DNA from: Chloroflexota bacterium
GTDB taxonomy: Bacteria > Chloroflexota > UBA11872 > VXOZ01
Assembly: GCA_009839775.1 (NCBI GenBank)
Contig: VXOZ01000479.1
Location: 1-8,501 of the forward strand
Direction: 5' to 3'
DNA length: 8,501 bases
A program made the position numbers and the translations under genes. This document shows positions 1-5,736 of the stretch, one piece after another. A model generated the notes under the pieces. That model had not been told where the DNA came from. It worked only from the letters and a program-made list of their open reading frames with translations, and made no database searches. Position 1 is the stretch's first letter. Each line of letters starts with the position of its first letter.

Positions 1-196
1 GTGTTCCGTTTCGGCCTTCGCTGCTTAGCTATACACGCGCACCGGTCTGGTTTCAACTAAAGCCATCCAACGTGCGAATCGCTGCAACCAAACACCCGTT
101 CCTCATTCATCGCTGGAGTTGGCGAGCTTCCAAATCGTCCATTGCTTCCTAACGCTGTATACGAGCGGTGACACGCATCTCGCTGTATAGCCGAGC
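1..196. other. Gene-free left edge
   Basis: I see no credible coding region here; the open frames that cross it are short and overlap the real gene on the right. The 9-mer CGCTGTATA occurs at 153-161 and again at 181-189. The first copy lies in a near-palindrome, CGCT-GTATAC-G-AGCG (153-167), with one extra G. This could be an operator for a gene outside the window or simply chance. No tRNA-like T-arm or clear promoter was found. Confidence 0.4.
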
Positions 197-206
197 CTAG
201 CTCGGC
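190..206 (-). terminator. Short hairpin over the stop codon of the 91-aa gene
   Basis: GCCGAGC (190-196) and GCTCGGC (200-206) form a perfect 7-bp GC-rich stem. The 3-nt loop is exactly the stop codon of the minus-strand gene (CTA, read as TAG). No T-run follows in the direction of transcription, so an intrinsic terminator is only a weak possibility. The stem could instead protect the 3' end of the mRNA. Confidence 0.3.
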
Positions 207-472
207 GACAACAATTCCAGCACCAGCAGCACGGCGATCATCAAGCTGGTAGCAGCCGCCAGCATTACGCCAAAACGCAGCGTAAGACGCAGTTCCAAGC
301 GCGACTCTAGTTCGCGTAGGTCGGCTCTGGTAGCCATGTCGGCTATGTCCGTCCTGGTTACAAGGTCGTCCCACGACTCACCCAGGATTTCCAGCAAGGC
401 TTCCGTCATCTCCTTGCTGTAACCCGCGCCGGTGAGACGCTCGAACGCCTTATGCGTATCCTTCACGGCCAC
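197..472 (-). CDS. Small coiled-coil protein with C-terminal membrane anchor, DUF1640-like
   Basis: This is a 91-residue protein. Residues 8-38 form a short helical region (F-x-x-L-T-G-A-G-Y-S, then EALLEILGES). A charged heptad-like segment follows at about 39-66 (TRADLRELESRLELRL), and one hydrophobic helix at about 67-87 ends close to the C-terminus. This layout resembles small bacterial proteins of the DUF1640/CCDC90-like type, whose function in bacteria is not established; the assignment is by pattern only. It is probably a tail-anchored oligomer facing the cytoplasm. The GTG start at 472-470 follows the miaA stop by 3 nt. An AAGGAG ribosome binding site at 487-482 lies inside the end of miaA with 9-nt spacing, so translation is probably coupled to MiaA. 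Confidence 0.7.
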   Translation of the reverse strand: MAVKDTHKAFERLTGAGYSKEMTEALLEILGESWDDLVTRTDIADMATRADLRELESRLELRLTLRFGVMLAAATSLMIAVLLVLELLSPS

Positions 473-475
473 CGT

Positions 476-1453
476 TCACTGCTCCTTCACTTGCGGAGTC
501 TTTGTGTCGCCGCTGTGGCATTCCCTGTAGAACTCTTCTATCCGCTCCCTTGCGGATTCTATGGCATCAGCGCCTATCTCTATCCATTGTATGCCCTTTT
601 GTTTGCGGAACCAAGTCTCCTGGCGCTTGGCGAGTTGGTGCGTGGCGTACTTGGTCTGCTGGACCGCCTCCGCCAGTGTATAGCATCCTTGCAGGTAGGC
701 GGCAAGCTGCCGGTAGCCGGCGCTCTGCATGCTTGGCAGTTCGGTCGTCACACCTTGATCGAGCAGACACTCCACCTCCGCCACAAAGCCGCCTGCGATC
801 ATTTCATCGACACGCTCGTCAATGCGCTGGTATAGGGTATCGCGGTCGGTGCGCAGGCCGATCTGCAAGACGGGGTACGGCGGTGGACGGCGGGTACGCT
901 GGGCGGAGAACGGTTTGCCGGAAACGAGGCAGATTTCCAGGGCACGGATCAGCCGCCGGGGATTGCGGAGGTCAATCTGTGCGGCAGCCACCGAATCCAA
1001 ATGCTGTAAACGCGCGGCCAGAGCGTCAATGCCCTCTGCTAGCAACGTGCGCTCAAGTTTGGCGCGCAGCTTGGGCTGGGGCGGCACGTCAGGGAACGTC
1101 AGACCGTCTACAAGGGACTGAACATACAGCCCGGTGCCACCCACGAGCCAGGGCTGTTTGCCCCGCGCAGTGAGGTTTTCCAACGCTTGCTCAGCATGGC
1201 CGCGCCAAACGGCTACCGAAAACGAGGCGTTGTCCGCGGCAACTACATCCACAACATGGTGGGGCGCCTGCGCGCGCTCATGCGCCGTGGGCTTAGCGGT
1301 GCCAATGTCCAGACCGCGATAGACCTGGCGCGAATCGGCGCTGATGATCTCCGCACTAAACTCCGTTGCCAGCGCAACGGCGAGCCCTGTCTTTCCCGTG
1401 GCTGTTGGGCCGACAATTGCGACCAGGGCCTCAGGTAGATTAGAGGCGCTCAT
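476..1453 (-). CDS. miaA: tRNA dimethylallyltransferase (tRNA A37 isopentenyltransferase)
   Basis: MiaA transfers a dimethylallyl group from DMAPP to N6 of adenosine-37 in tRNAs that read codons starting with U. The 325-residue length fits the family (E. coli about 316). Visible motifs are the P-loop GPTATGKT (15-22), DSRQVYRGLDIGTAKP (40-55) with the catalytic Asp and tRNA-contact residues, GGTGLYV (105-111), NPRRLIRALEI (164-174), QSAGYRQ (243-249), and the C-terminal AKRQETWFRK block (275-284). All key blocks are present and the gene looks intact. The start is ATG at 1453, with no strong Shine-Dalgarno in front of it. A 151-bp gap separates it from the SDR gene upstream on the same strand, so it may have its own promoter, though I could not find a convincing one. 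The coiled-coil gene directly downstream is probably coupled to it. Confidence 0.97.
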   Translation of the reverse strand: MSASNLPEALVAIVGPTATGKTGLAVALATEFSAEIISADSRQVYRGLDIGTAKPTAHERAQAPHHVVDVVAADNASFSVAVWRGHAEQALENLTARGKQPWLVGGTGLYVQSLVDGLTFPDVPPQPKLRAKLERTLLAEGIDALAARLQHLDSVAAAQIDLRNPRRLIRALEICLVSGKPFSAQRTRRPPPYPVLQIGLRTDRDTLYQRIDERVDEMIAGGFVAEVECLLDQGVTTELPSMQSAGYRQLAAYLQGCYTLAEAVQQTKYATHQLAKRQETWFRKQKGIQWIEIGADAIESARERIEEFYRECHSGDTKTPQVKEQ

Positions 1454-1604
1454 GGCGTGCAGAGAGTGAGATACGGTGGTGGTATCGTGCTCGGTCCATT
1501 AGGTCTGCGCGAGTGCTACGGCAAGAGTTCAATCCCAAAGTCAAAAGGCATCAGGCGCTGGATCTATTTGATTCTCACTATGCTGTGTGTAGCTGGCACG
1601 CCGG
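1454..1604. other. Gap between the SDR gene and miaA
   Basis: This gap has no credible gene. On the minus strand a TTGACT hexamer is present, but no good -10 lies at the right distance. A small inverted repeat, GATAC-N7-GTATC, lies about 20 nt before the miaA start. Neither is strong enough to call a promoter or a terminator. Confidence 0.3.
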
Positions 1605-2333
1605 TTACATCAAACTGGCAGCCAGCACGATTTCCGGCACGTAGGCGCGGGGCGGCAAGGAGGCGATAAAGAGCGCCGCCTCGGCCACGTCCTCCGGTTG
1701 CAGCATCTTGGGAAAGGCTTCGGGCGGCGGCGGCTCCGGCCGTTTCTCCAGCAGCGGCGTCTCGCACGGGCCGGGGAAGACCACCGAAACGCGAATGCCG
1801 CGCTCGCGTTCCTCCATCATAGTGCCGTGAGCCAAGCCCCGCACGCCGTGCTTCGTTGCCTGATAGGCAATGCCGGAGACGACGTTGGGCTTCTGCACGG
1901 CATCCGACGAATAGTGGATGATCGTGCCCGCGCCCTGCTCACGCATCACCGGCAAGACCGCGTCCACTAAGTTGTACGCGACGGTGAGATTGTGGGCGAT
2001 CATCATGTCCCAGTCCGCCGGCCGCATCTCCGTAAAGGCGCGGTTCTTGATATTGGTGCCTACACTGTTGACCAAAACGTCGATTGCGCCAAACTCTTCA
2101 CGCGTGCGCTCGGCCATGGCGGCCACGGCAGCACGGTCGTTCGCATCTGTTGGCACTGCCAGTGCGGTGCCGCCATTCTGAGTAATCCCATCCACCAGCG
2201 CGGCCAGCTTATCGCCGCTGCGGGCCGCCACGACTACTTTCGCTCCCTCTCGCGCGAAGAGTCGCGCCGTCGCCGCGCCCATACCCGTGCTCGCGCCGCC
2301 AATGACGGCCACCCTGTCATTCAGTCTTCCCAC
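1605..2333 (-). CDS. Short-chain dehydrogenase/reductase (SDR), substrate unknown
   Basis: This is a 242-residue classical SDR, the usual length, expected to be a soluble NAD(P)(H)-dependent oxidoreductase. The Rossmann glycine motif is GGASTGMG (12-19), with Gly in place of the usual first Thr. Other motifs are AAR (36-38) after strand beta-2, NSVG (89-92, replacing the usual NNAG), Asn115, the catalytic Ser142/Ser143, and YxxxK at Tyr157/Lys161 in YQATK. The FPGPCETPLL segment (186-195) is the usual PG loop. Arg38 after beta-2 hints at NADPH preference (inference). The start is GTG at 2333, and AAGGGAG or AGAGG lies a short distance upstream. It lies 72 bp after the isomerase-like gene on the same strand, which suggests a shared transcript and perhaps a shared sugar or polyol route. 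The sequence does not reveal the substrate. Confidence 0.9.
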   Translation of the reverse strand: MGRLNDRVAVIGGASTGMGAATARLFAREGAKVVVAARSGDKLAALVDGITQNGGTALAVPTDANDRAAVAAMAERTREEFGAIDVLVNSVGTNIKNRAFTEMRPADWDMMIAHNLTVAYNLVDAVLPVMREQGAGTIIHYSSDAVQKPNVVSGIAYQATKHGVRGLAHGTMMEERERGIRVSVVFPGPCETPLLEKRPEPPPPEAFPKMLQPEDVAEAALFIASLPPRAYVPEIVLAASLM

Positions 2334-2405
2334 GCTGCCCTCTACTCCCTTGGTACGTCGTCGAAACCTCGTTTACGTTTACTTTGAGACTCGTTGTGCG
2401 GCCCA

Positions 2406-3206
2406 CTAATCCACGTCAGCGCCAAGTTCATCCAAGAGATCATGCAAGTACCGCCGGGCGCGCTTGGCCTCGTGGTGGACCTCCTCAATGGTGCCTTCCC
2501 CAAGTTGCTCGATCATGCACGGGCCGTCGAAGTCGTGGTCGCGCAGGATCGTGAAGAGCGCCTTGAAGTCCACGTCGCCGTCGCCGGGGGTCACGTCCAC
2601 CGAGCCCTGGATGCCGCCGGTCTCGTCCTTGATGGACATACCGGCCACGTAGGGCGCAAGCTCTTCAAAGTCGTCTTCCGGCCGTTCGCCGGTGTAGAAG
2701 AGCACGTTGCCGGGATCGTAGAAGACCTTCAAGTTATCGGAACTGATGCGCTGCATCAGCGCCACCAAGCCGCGGGCCGTGGCCGTCACGCCACCGTGGG
2801 GCTTCATCATCACCACGATGCCTTTGCTCTTGGCGTATTCGGCGGCCTCTTCCATGAGCTCCAAGAATTGATCGTACAGCGCCTCGTCATTGGTGCCGCT
2901 ATTGTGCATAAAGGTCGCGCCCAGCGAGTGGCTGTTGTCCACGTAACTATGCAAGGCTGAACGGGCATCGGCTTCCACGCCCCAGGGGATGCTTGTATAG
3001 TTTTCCAGGTTCTTCAGGTTGTATTTCTCCAGCAAGCCGGCAAGATTGCTCACCTGACCTTCCGAGGCATTGGGCGGCAAGGGCAGGCCGTCCCCCGCTG
3101 TCATGAAGCCAAAATACTGGAAGCCCGCCTGCGCCGTGCCCTCCATGGAAGCCTCCAAGGGGTACTTGGTCCACGGCCGGCTGAAACACCCAAGGTGCAC
3201 CTTCAT
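2406..3206 (-). CDS. Sugar phosphate isomerase/epimerase family protein (AP endonuclease 2-type TIM barrel)
   Basis: This is a 266-residue protein of the xylose-isomerase-like TIM barrel superfamily (Pfam AP_endonuc_2 type), whose members isomerise, epimerise or dehydrate sugars and polyols using a divalent metal. Segments typical of barrel strand ends are MKPHGG (134-139), YDPGN (163-167), IKDE (192-195), PGDGDVDF (207-214) and IEQLGEG (232-238). These supply the expected His, Asp and Glu metal ligands. The open frame continues 148 codons further upstream. I chose ATG at 3206 because AGAGG lies 6 nt before it, the family-like sequence starts there (MKVHLGCFSRPW), and the upstream part overlaps the divergent rRNA synthase gene and a GC-rich repeat. 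The SDR gene follows on the same strand. Specific activity (IolE-like, Hyi-like or other) cannot be decided here. Confidence 0.87.
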   Translation of the reverse strand: MKVHLGCFSRPWTKYPLEASMEGTAQAGFQYFGFMTAGDGLPLPPNASEGQVSNLAGLLEKYNLKNLENYTSIPWGVEADARSALHSYVDNSHSLGATFMHNSGTNDEALYDQFLELMEEAAEYAKSKGIVVMMKPHGGVTATARGLVALMQRISSDNLKVFYDPGNVLFYTGERPEDDFEELAPYVAGMSIKDETGGIQGSVDVTPGDGDVDFKALFTILRDHDFDGPCMIEQLGEGTIEEVHHEAKRARRYLHDLLDELGADVD

Positions 3207-3263
3207 TAGATTCCTCTCTTGCCTCTCCGCTGCGTACAGGTATCCATCAAAGCTGACGGGCAG

Positions 3264-3293
3264 AACGTAGCACGCGGCAACGGACGCTGTCAA
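3264..3293 (-). promoter_or_regulatory. Candidate sigma-70 promoter for the isomerase-SDR transcript
   Basis: Read on the minus strand, a perfect -35 TTGACA (3293-3288) is followed after 18 bp by TACGTT (3269-3264), which fits the TAnnnT core of a -10. Transcription would start near 3257, giving a leader of about 50 nt before the ATG at 3206. The -35 is strong and the -10 is weak. Confidence 0.5.
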
Positions 3294-3330
3294 CGCGGAG
3301 GTCAGTGGGTTCCAATGTTGTCGCACTAAA

Positions 3331-3352
3331 GTAGCGGGGGCCTGTCCCCGCC
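3331..3352. repeat. GC-rich hairpin repeat in the divergent intergenic region
   Basis: GCGGGG (3334-3339) and CCCCGC (3346-3351) form a 6-bp stem with the loop GCCTGT. The surrounding GTAGCGGGGGCCTGTCCCCG resembles a short palindrome often scattered between genes in bacterial genomes. It sits between two divergent genes (3207-3459), so it is unlikely to be a transcription terminator for either. The dispersed-repeat assignment is from memory of similar sequences, not from a search. Confidence 0.45.
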
Positions 3353-3446
3353 TGCACCCTGGCCACCATTCCTCTAGCTCGTCAAGACAAACTTGCTGGA
3401 ATGCTAGGCAGTCCTTGCTTACCTCCGTCACCGGATCGATACCCTG

Positions 3447-3452
3447 TATACT
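3447..3452 (+). promoter_or_regulatory. Candidate -10 element very close to the rluB start (possible leaderless mRNA)
   Basis: TATACT (5 of 6 to consensus) is preceded by TG one base upstream and ends 7 nt before the ATG at 3460. Transcription would begin at or next to the A of the start codon. No Shine-Dalgarno is visible before this ATG, which fits a leaderless message. No good -35 lies 16-19 bp upstream. Confidence 0.4.
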
Positions 3453-3459
3453 GAGACAC

Positions 3460-4320
3460 ATGCAGGAACGGTTGCAAAAATACCTCGCCCGTTGCGGCGT
3501 GGCGTCCCGCCGCGGCGCGGAAGTCTTGATTACCCAGGGCCGCATAACCGTTAACGGCAGAACCATCACGAAACTTGGCTCCAAGGTGAATCCCGCGCGC
3601 GACGCGGTATTGCTGGATGGCAAGGCAGTTGCGCCTCCGGCCACGTTCACCTATCTGGCCCTGCATAAACCGGCCGGGTACCTCACCACCCGCGACGATC
3701 CGCATAACCGTCCCACCGTCTGCGACTTGCTGCCCACCGGCAAAAAGCGTCTTGTGCCTGTAGGCCGTTTGGATACCCAGAGCGAAGGACTGCTCTTCCT
3801 CACCAACGACGGCGCGTGGGCACACCGCGTCGCGCATCCGCGCTACGGCGGCGAGAAGGAATACGCGGTCTTGGTGAACGGCGCGCTAACCCCCCAACAG
3901 TATGATGCCCTGCGGTCGCCAATGACCTTAGACGGGTATCGGCTCAATCCCGTCGCAGTGGAGAGGATAGATCGCGAGAGCGAAAGCGGCACCTGGATCA
4001 GCCTGACCCTTACCGAGGGACGGAAGCGGCAGATACGCCAGATGCTCGCGGCAGTCGGCAAGCACGCCGTGCGCTTGATTCGCACCCGCATCGGCCCGGT
4101 GCGCCTGGGCAAGCTCGCGCCGGGGAAACTGCGACCGCTTACAGAGAACGAGATCGCGCATTGGCGCGCGCCACGGCAAAGTCCAGACCCAGAACGCGGA
4201 GCACCCACACCCGCATTATCTCGGAGTGAACCGCGGCTCTCCGACGCGAGAGGAAAAGGTGGGGATGGCACACCGCTTGCCGGTACTGCTACAGGAAAGA
4301 GCAATCGTGACCAAGACTGA
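3460..4320 (+). CDS. rluB: rRNA pseudouridine synthase, RsuA/RluB family
   Basis: This is a 286-residue enzyme that isomerises a uridine in rRNA to pseudouridine; RluB-type enzymes act on 23S helix 80 and RsuA on 16S. An N-terminal S4 RNA-binding domain spans about 1-60 (LQKYLARCGVASRRGAE, then RITVNGR). The catalytic domain has LALHKPAGYLTT (66-77), GRLDTQSEGLLFLTNDG (102-118) with catalytic Asp105, and EGRKRQIRQM (186-195). The start is ATG at 3460, where the S4 domain begins; the open frame reaches 3415 by a TTG, but those 15 residues are not family-like. The fold ends near 237. The remaining 49 residues are a Pro/Ser/Gly/Arg-rich tail, partly encoded by a palindromic repeat. The stop overlaps cmk by 14 bp, so the two are co-transcribed and probably translationally coupled. 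RluB fits slightly better than RsuA because of cmk linkage. Confidence 0.92.
   Translation: MQERLQKYLARCGVASRRGAEVLITQGRITVNGRTITKLGSKVNPARDAVLLDGKAVAPPATFTYLALHKPAGYLTTRDDPHNRPTVCDLLPTGKKRLVPVGRLDTQSEGLLFLTNDGAWAHRVAHPRYGGEKEYAVLVNGALTPQQYDALRSPMTLDGYRLNPVAVERIDRESESGTWISLTLTEGRKRQIRQMLAAVGKHAVRLIRTRIGPVRLGKLAPGKLRPLTENEIAHWRAPRQSPDPERGAPTPALSRSEPRLSDARGKGGDGTPLAGTATGKSNRDQD
4198..4268. repeat. Palindromic repeat inside the 3' end of rluB
   Basis: Nested inverted arms are visible: CGGAG (4222-4226) with CTCCG (4239-4243), TCTCG (4219-4223) with CGAGA (4247-4251), and CACC (4208-4211) with GGTG (4258-4261), around a central CCGCGG. The segment encodes RluB residues of about 247-270, a low-complexity stretch (PTPALSRSEPRL followed by SDARGKGG) unlike any part of the enzyme fold. 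It looks like a dispersed palindromic element that inserted in frame or at the old gene end. Its boundaries are approximate. Confidence 0.5.
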
Positions 4321-5017
4321 AGCGCGCCTCACCGTCACCATCGACGGCACCGCGGGCTCAGGCAAGAGCGCTCTCGGTAGCCTTCTTGCCGCGCGGCTCG
4401 ACTACCTCTTCGTAGACACCGGCGCTTTCTATCGGGCCTTGACCTTGGCCGCCTTGCGCGCGCAGGTGTCACTGGAGGACGGTCCTGCGCTGGCCGCGCT
4501 CGCGCGGACCCTGAATATCCGCATTGAGCCGCCAACCGCAGACGATGGCCGTCAATATACGCTCCGGCTGGGTGCGGAGGACGTTACCTGGGAAATCCGC
4601 AGCCAGGCAGTCGACGCCGGTGTCTCGCCGGTGGCGGCGCAGCCGGAAGCACGCGCCGCCTTGCTCCCGCTGCAACAGCGTCTGGCGCGACAAAAAGGGG
4701 TGGTGATGGCGGGCCGCGACATTGGCACCGTGGTCTGCCCGGAAGCCGAGGTGAAAGTGTTTCTCACCGCCGATCTGGAAACCCGCGCGCGGCGCCGCCG
4801 GCAGGAACTCGCGGAACGGGGCGCTGGCATTTCCTCCACCGAGATCGCAGAGAATCTTGCTGCCCGCGACCGCCTTGACAGCAGTAGGGACACTGCCCCG
4901 CTTGCTCAGCCTCCCGATGCCATCGTCCTCGATACTTCCCAGCTTTCCCTGGAGCAGGAAGCGGCAATAGTCCTGTCCAAAGTCGCAGCGATACGAGGCG
5001 AATTGACCGCACGATAA
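4307..5017 (+). CDS. cmk: Cytidylate (CMP/dCMP) kinase
   Basis: This enzyme phosphorylates CMP and dCMP with ATP in the cytoplasm, supplying CDP/dCDP for nucleic acid and lipid precursors. It has 236 residues, near the family norm (E. coli 227). Motifs are the P-loop GTAGSGKS (14-21), DTGAFYRALT (37-46), the CMP-binding GRDIGT (136-141), KVFLTADLETRARRR (150-164) with the lid arginines, and RDRLDSSRDTAPL (187-199). An upstream GTG at 4226 would give 27 extra residues lying in the palindromic repeat. I chose GTG at 4307 because AGGAAAG (4293-4299) sits 7 nt before it and family similarity begins there. The start overlaps the rluB stop (4318-4320) by 14 bp, so the two are coupled. The gene looks complete and functional. 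Confidence 0.96.
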   Translation: MTKTEARLTVTIDGTAGSGKSALGSLLAARLDYLFVDTGAFYRALTLAALRAQVSLEDGPALAALARTLNIRIEPPTADDGRQYTLRLGAEDVTWEIRSQAVDAGVSPVAAQPEARAALLPLQQRLARQKGVVMAGRDIGTVVCPEAEVKVFLTADLETRARRRRQELAERGAGISSTEIAENLAARDRLDSSRDTAPLAQPPDAIVLDTSQLSLEQEAAIVLSKVAAIRGELTAR

Positions 5018-5043
5018 ACGCCACCCACCGCGACGACACTAAG

Positions 5044-5072
5044 AAAGATGCATTTCTTTAAAGAATATCTTT
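5044..5072. promoter_or_regulatory. 29-bp A+T-rich dyad upstream of the small-gene promoter
   Basis: A perfect 12-bp palindrome TTCTTTAAAGAA (5054-5065) is flanked by the outer arms AAAGAT (5044-5049) and ATCTTT (5067-5072). It lies 27 bp after the cmk stop and ends 8 bp before the -35 at 5081, centred near -57 of the predicted start site. It could be a regulator-binding site for the downstream gene. It could also be a 3' hairpin of the cmk transcript, though no T-run follows. Its base composition stands out from the GC-rich surroundings. Confidence 0.4.
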
Positions 5073-5080
5073 GAATTCTC

Positions 5081-5110
5081 TTGCATCATCTTACCAGATG
5101 GGTTTATAAT
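5081..5110 (+). promoter_or_regulatory. Strong candidate sigma-70 promoter for the 84-aa orphan gene
   Basis: TTGCAT (5081-5086) and a perfect TATAAT (5105-5110) are separated by 18 bp in a local A+T-rich stretch. Transcription would begin near 5117, leaving a leader of about 127 nt before the ATG at 5244. I saw no recognisable riboswitch fold in that leader. This is the best -10 in the window. Confidence 0.65.
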
Positions 5111-5243
5111 TGAAATCAGAGGTTCGATAACCAGTAGCAACCGGGTGGTCAGGGGGGTCAGCGTGCAGGAAGTACCCGAGAAACCTGCGCCGTTGTGCGA
5201 CAAACGCCATCCGGAAGCACTCACACGAAAGGGATTCGTCATC

Positions 5244-5498
5244 ATGGAGAATACACAGAATACCGGCAACGGTGATGCCCATAAGGGTGATGCCCACAAG
5301 GACCCGGCGGAGCAGCCGTTCTTCCGCGTCACCATCGAGTTGCGCAATTCGCCCGGTGAGGGGTTCGAGAACTTGCAGGAGACGCTGAGCCAAAAGGTGA
5401 ATGCGGTGCTCGATTTCATCCGTCGCGGCATAGACATTCGCGTCGAGACCGGCGCCAAAGACAGTAAGAACAAGGCGGAGCGCATCAACATCGAATAG
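5244..5498 (+). CDS. Orphan small protein of unknown function (84 aa, possibly up to 117 aa)
   Basis: I do not recognise this protein. From the ATG at 5244 it has 84 residues. A polar N-terminus (1-24) contains the tandem pentapeptide GDAHK-GDAHK (10-19). A predicted strand follows (PFFRVTIELRNS, 25-36), then an amphipathic helix (about 41-61, ENLQETLSQKVNAVLDFIRR), another strand (IDIRVETG, 63-70), and a charged end. The order suggests a small soluble beta-alpha-beta domain. There is no signal peptide or membrane segment. AAAGGG (5228-5233) lies 10 nt before the ATG. In-frame GTG codons at 5145 and 5163, the latter after a G-run at 5151-5157, would extend it to 117 or 111 residues. The gene has its own strong promoter and is followed by a repeat cluster and a hairpin. 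The structured fold and coding-like composition make a real gene likely. Confidence 0.65.
   Translation: MENTQNTGNGDAHKGDAHKDPAEQPFFRVTIELRNSPGEGFENLQETLSQKVNAVLDFIRRGIDIRVETGAKDSKNKAERINIE
5271..5300 (+). repeat. 15-bp tandem duplication inside the orphan gene
   Basis: GGTGATGCCCATAAG (5271-5285) is followed immediately by GGTGATGCCCACAAG (5286-5300). One base differs, a silent third-position change in His (CAT to CAC). It encodes GDAHK twice in frame. The synonymous difference suggests the duplication is not brand new. Confidence 0.85.
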
Positions 5499-5580
5499 CC
5501 TCCGGCGACATCCTGAACCGCTCAAGAAAGGGTGAAAGCCCACGCCAGCACAGTTCCTTAGAAGGTGGCGCAAAGGGCGG

Positions 5581-5613
5581 CCGTTCATCCTTCGACAGGC
5601 TCAGGACGAACGG
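5581..5613. repeat. Dispersed palindrome A (TTCGACAGGCTCAGGACGAA type)
   Basis: CCGTTCATCC (5581-5590) pairs with GGACGAACGG (5604-5613) with one mismatch, around a core containing TTCGACAGGCTCA. The core closely resembles a short palindrome found in many copies between genes of diverse bacteria. A degenerate relative (GTCTTTGTCAAAGG) is visible at about 5883-5896. Confidence 0.7.
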
Positions 5614-5636
5614 AGTAGAACAACATTTGTGGGAAA

Positions 5637-5703
5637 AGCCAATAACCGTTCGTGGTGAGTGGGCTTCGCGAAGCCCTTGTCGAACCATGAACGGTTATTG
5701 GCT
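5637..5703. repeat. Dispersed palindrome B: 67-bp nested inverted repeat
   Basis: AGCCAATAACCGTTC (5637-5651) and GAACGGTTATTGGCT (5689-5703) form a perfect 15-bp inverted repeat. Inside, GGGCTTCGCGAAGCCC (5661-5676) is a perfect 16-bp palindrome, and GGT (5654-5656) can pair with ACC (5684-5686). The inner part (GTTCGTGGTGAGTGGGCTTC, then TTGTCGAACCATGAAC) resembles the same general class as repeat A. The whole could form one long branched hairpin in RNA, or a cruciform in DNA. Confidence 0.8.
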
Positions 5704-5736
5704 GAGAGCTTCGCACCCACCCTCTAAGAGAACGGT

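Noticed and set aside
57..374. 105-aa minus-strand open frame at the left end
   Set aside because: It overlaps the 91-aa miaA-coupled gene in another frame, has no family-like motifs and lacks a convincing ribosome binding site.
502..1173. 223-aa plus-strand open frame opposite miaA
   Set aside because: It is antisense to a fully conserved miaA, with Arg/Cys-rich low-complexity content typical of shadows in GC-rich genes.
3207..3650. 148-residue N-terminal extension of the isomerase-like protein
   Set aside because: It runs through a GC-rich hairpin repeat and antisense to the start of the pseudouridine synthase gene. A good ribosome binding site and the family-like start are at 3206.
4226..4306. 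27-residue N-terminal extension of cytidylate kinase from the GTG at 4226
   Set aside because: It is encoded by the palindromic repeat, and AGGAAAG correctly spaced before the GTG at 4307 marks the real start.
5114..5134. GGTTCGATAACC, resembling a tRNA T-arm
   Set aside because: The five bases on each side of the TTCGATA loop do not pair, and no acceptor, D or anticodon arm is present.
5039..5588. 150- and 165-aa minus-strand open frames opposite the small orphan gene
   Set aside because: They run antisense to the orphan gene and its promoter. Their sequence reads as shadow translation, and one begins in palindromic repeat A.
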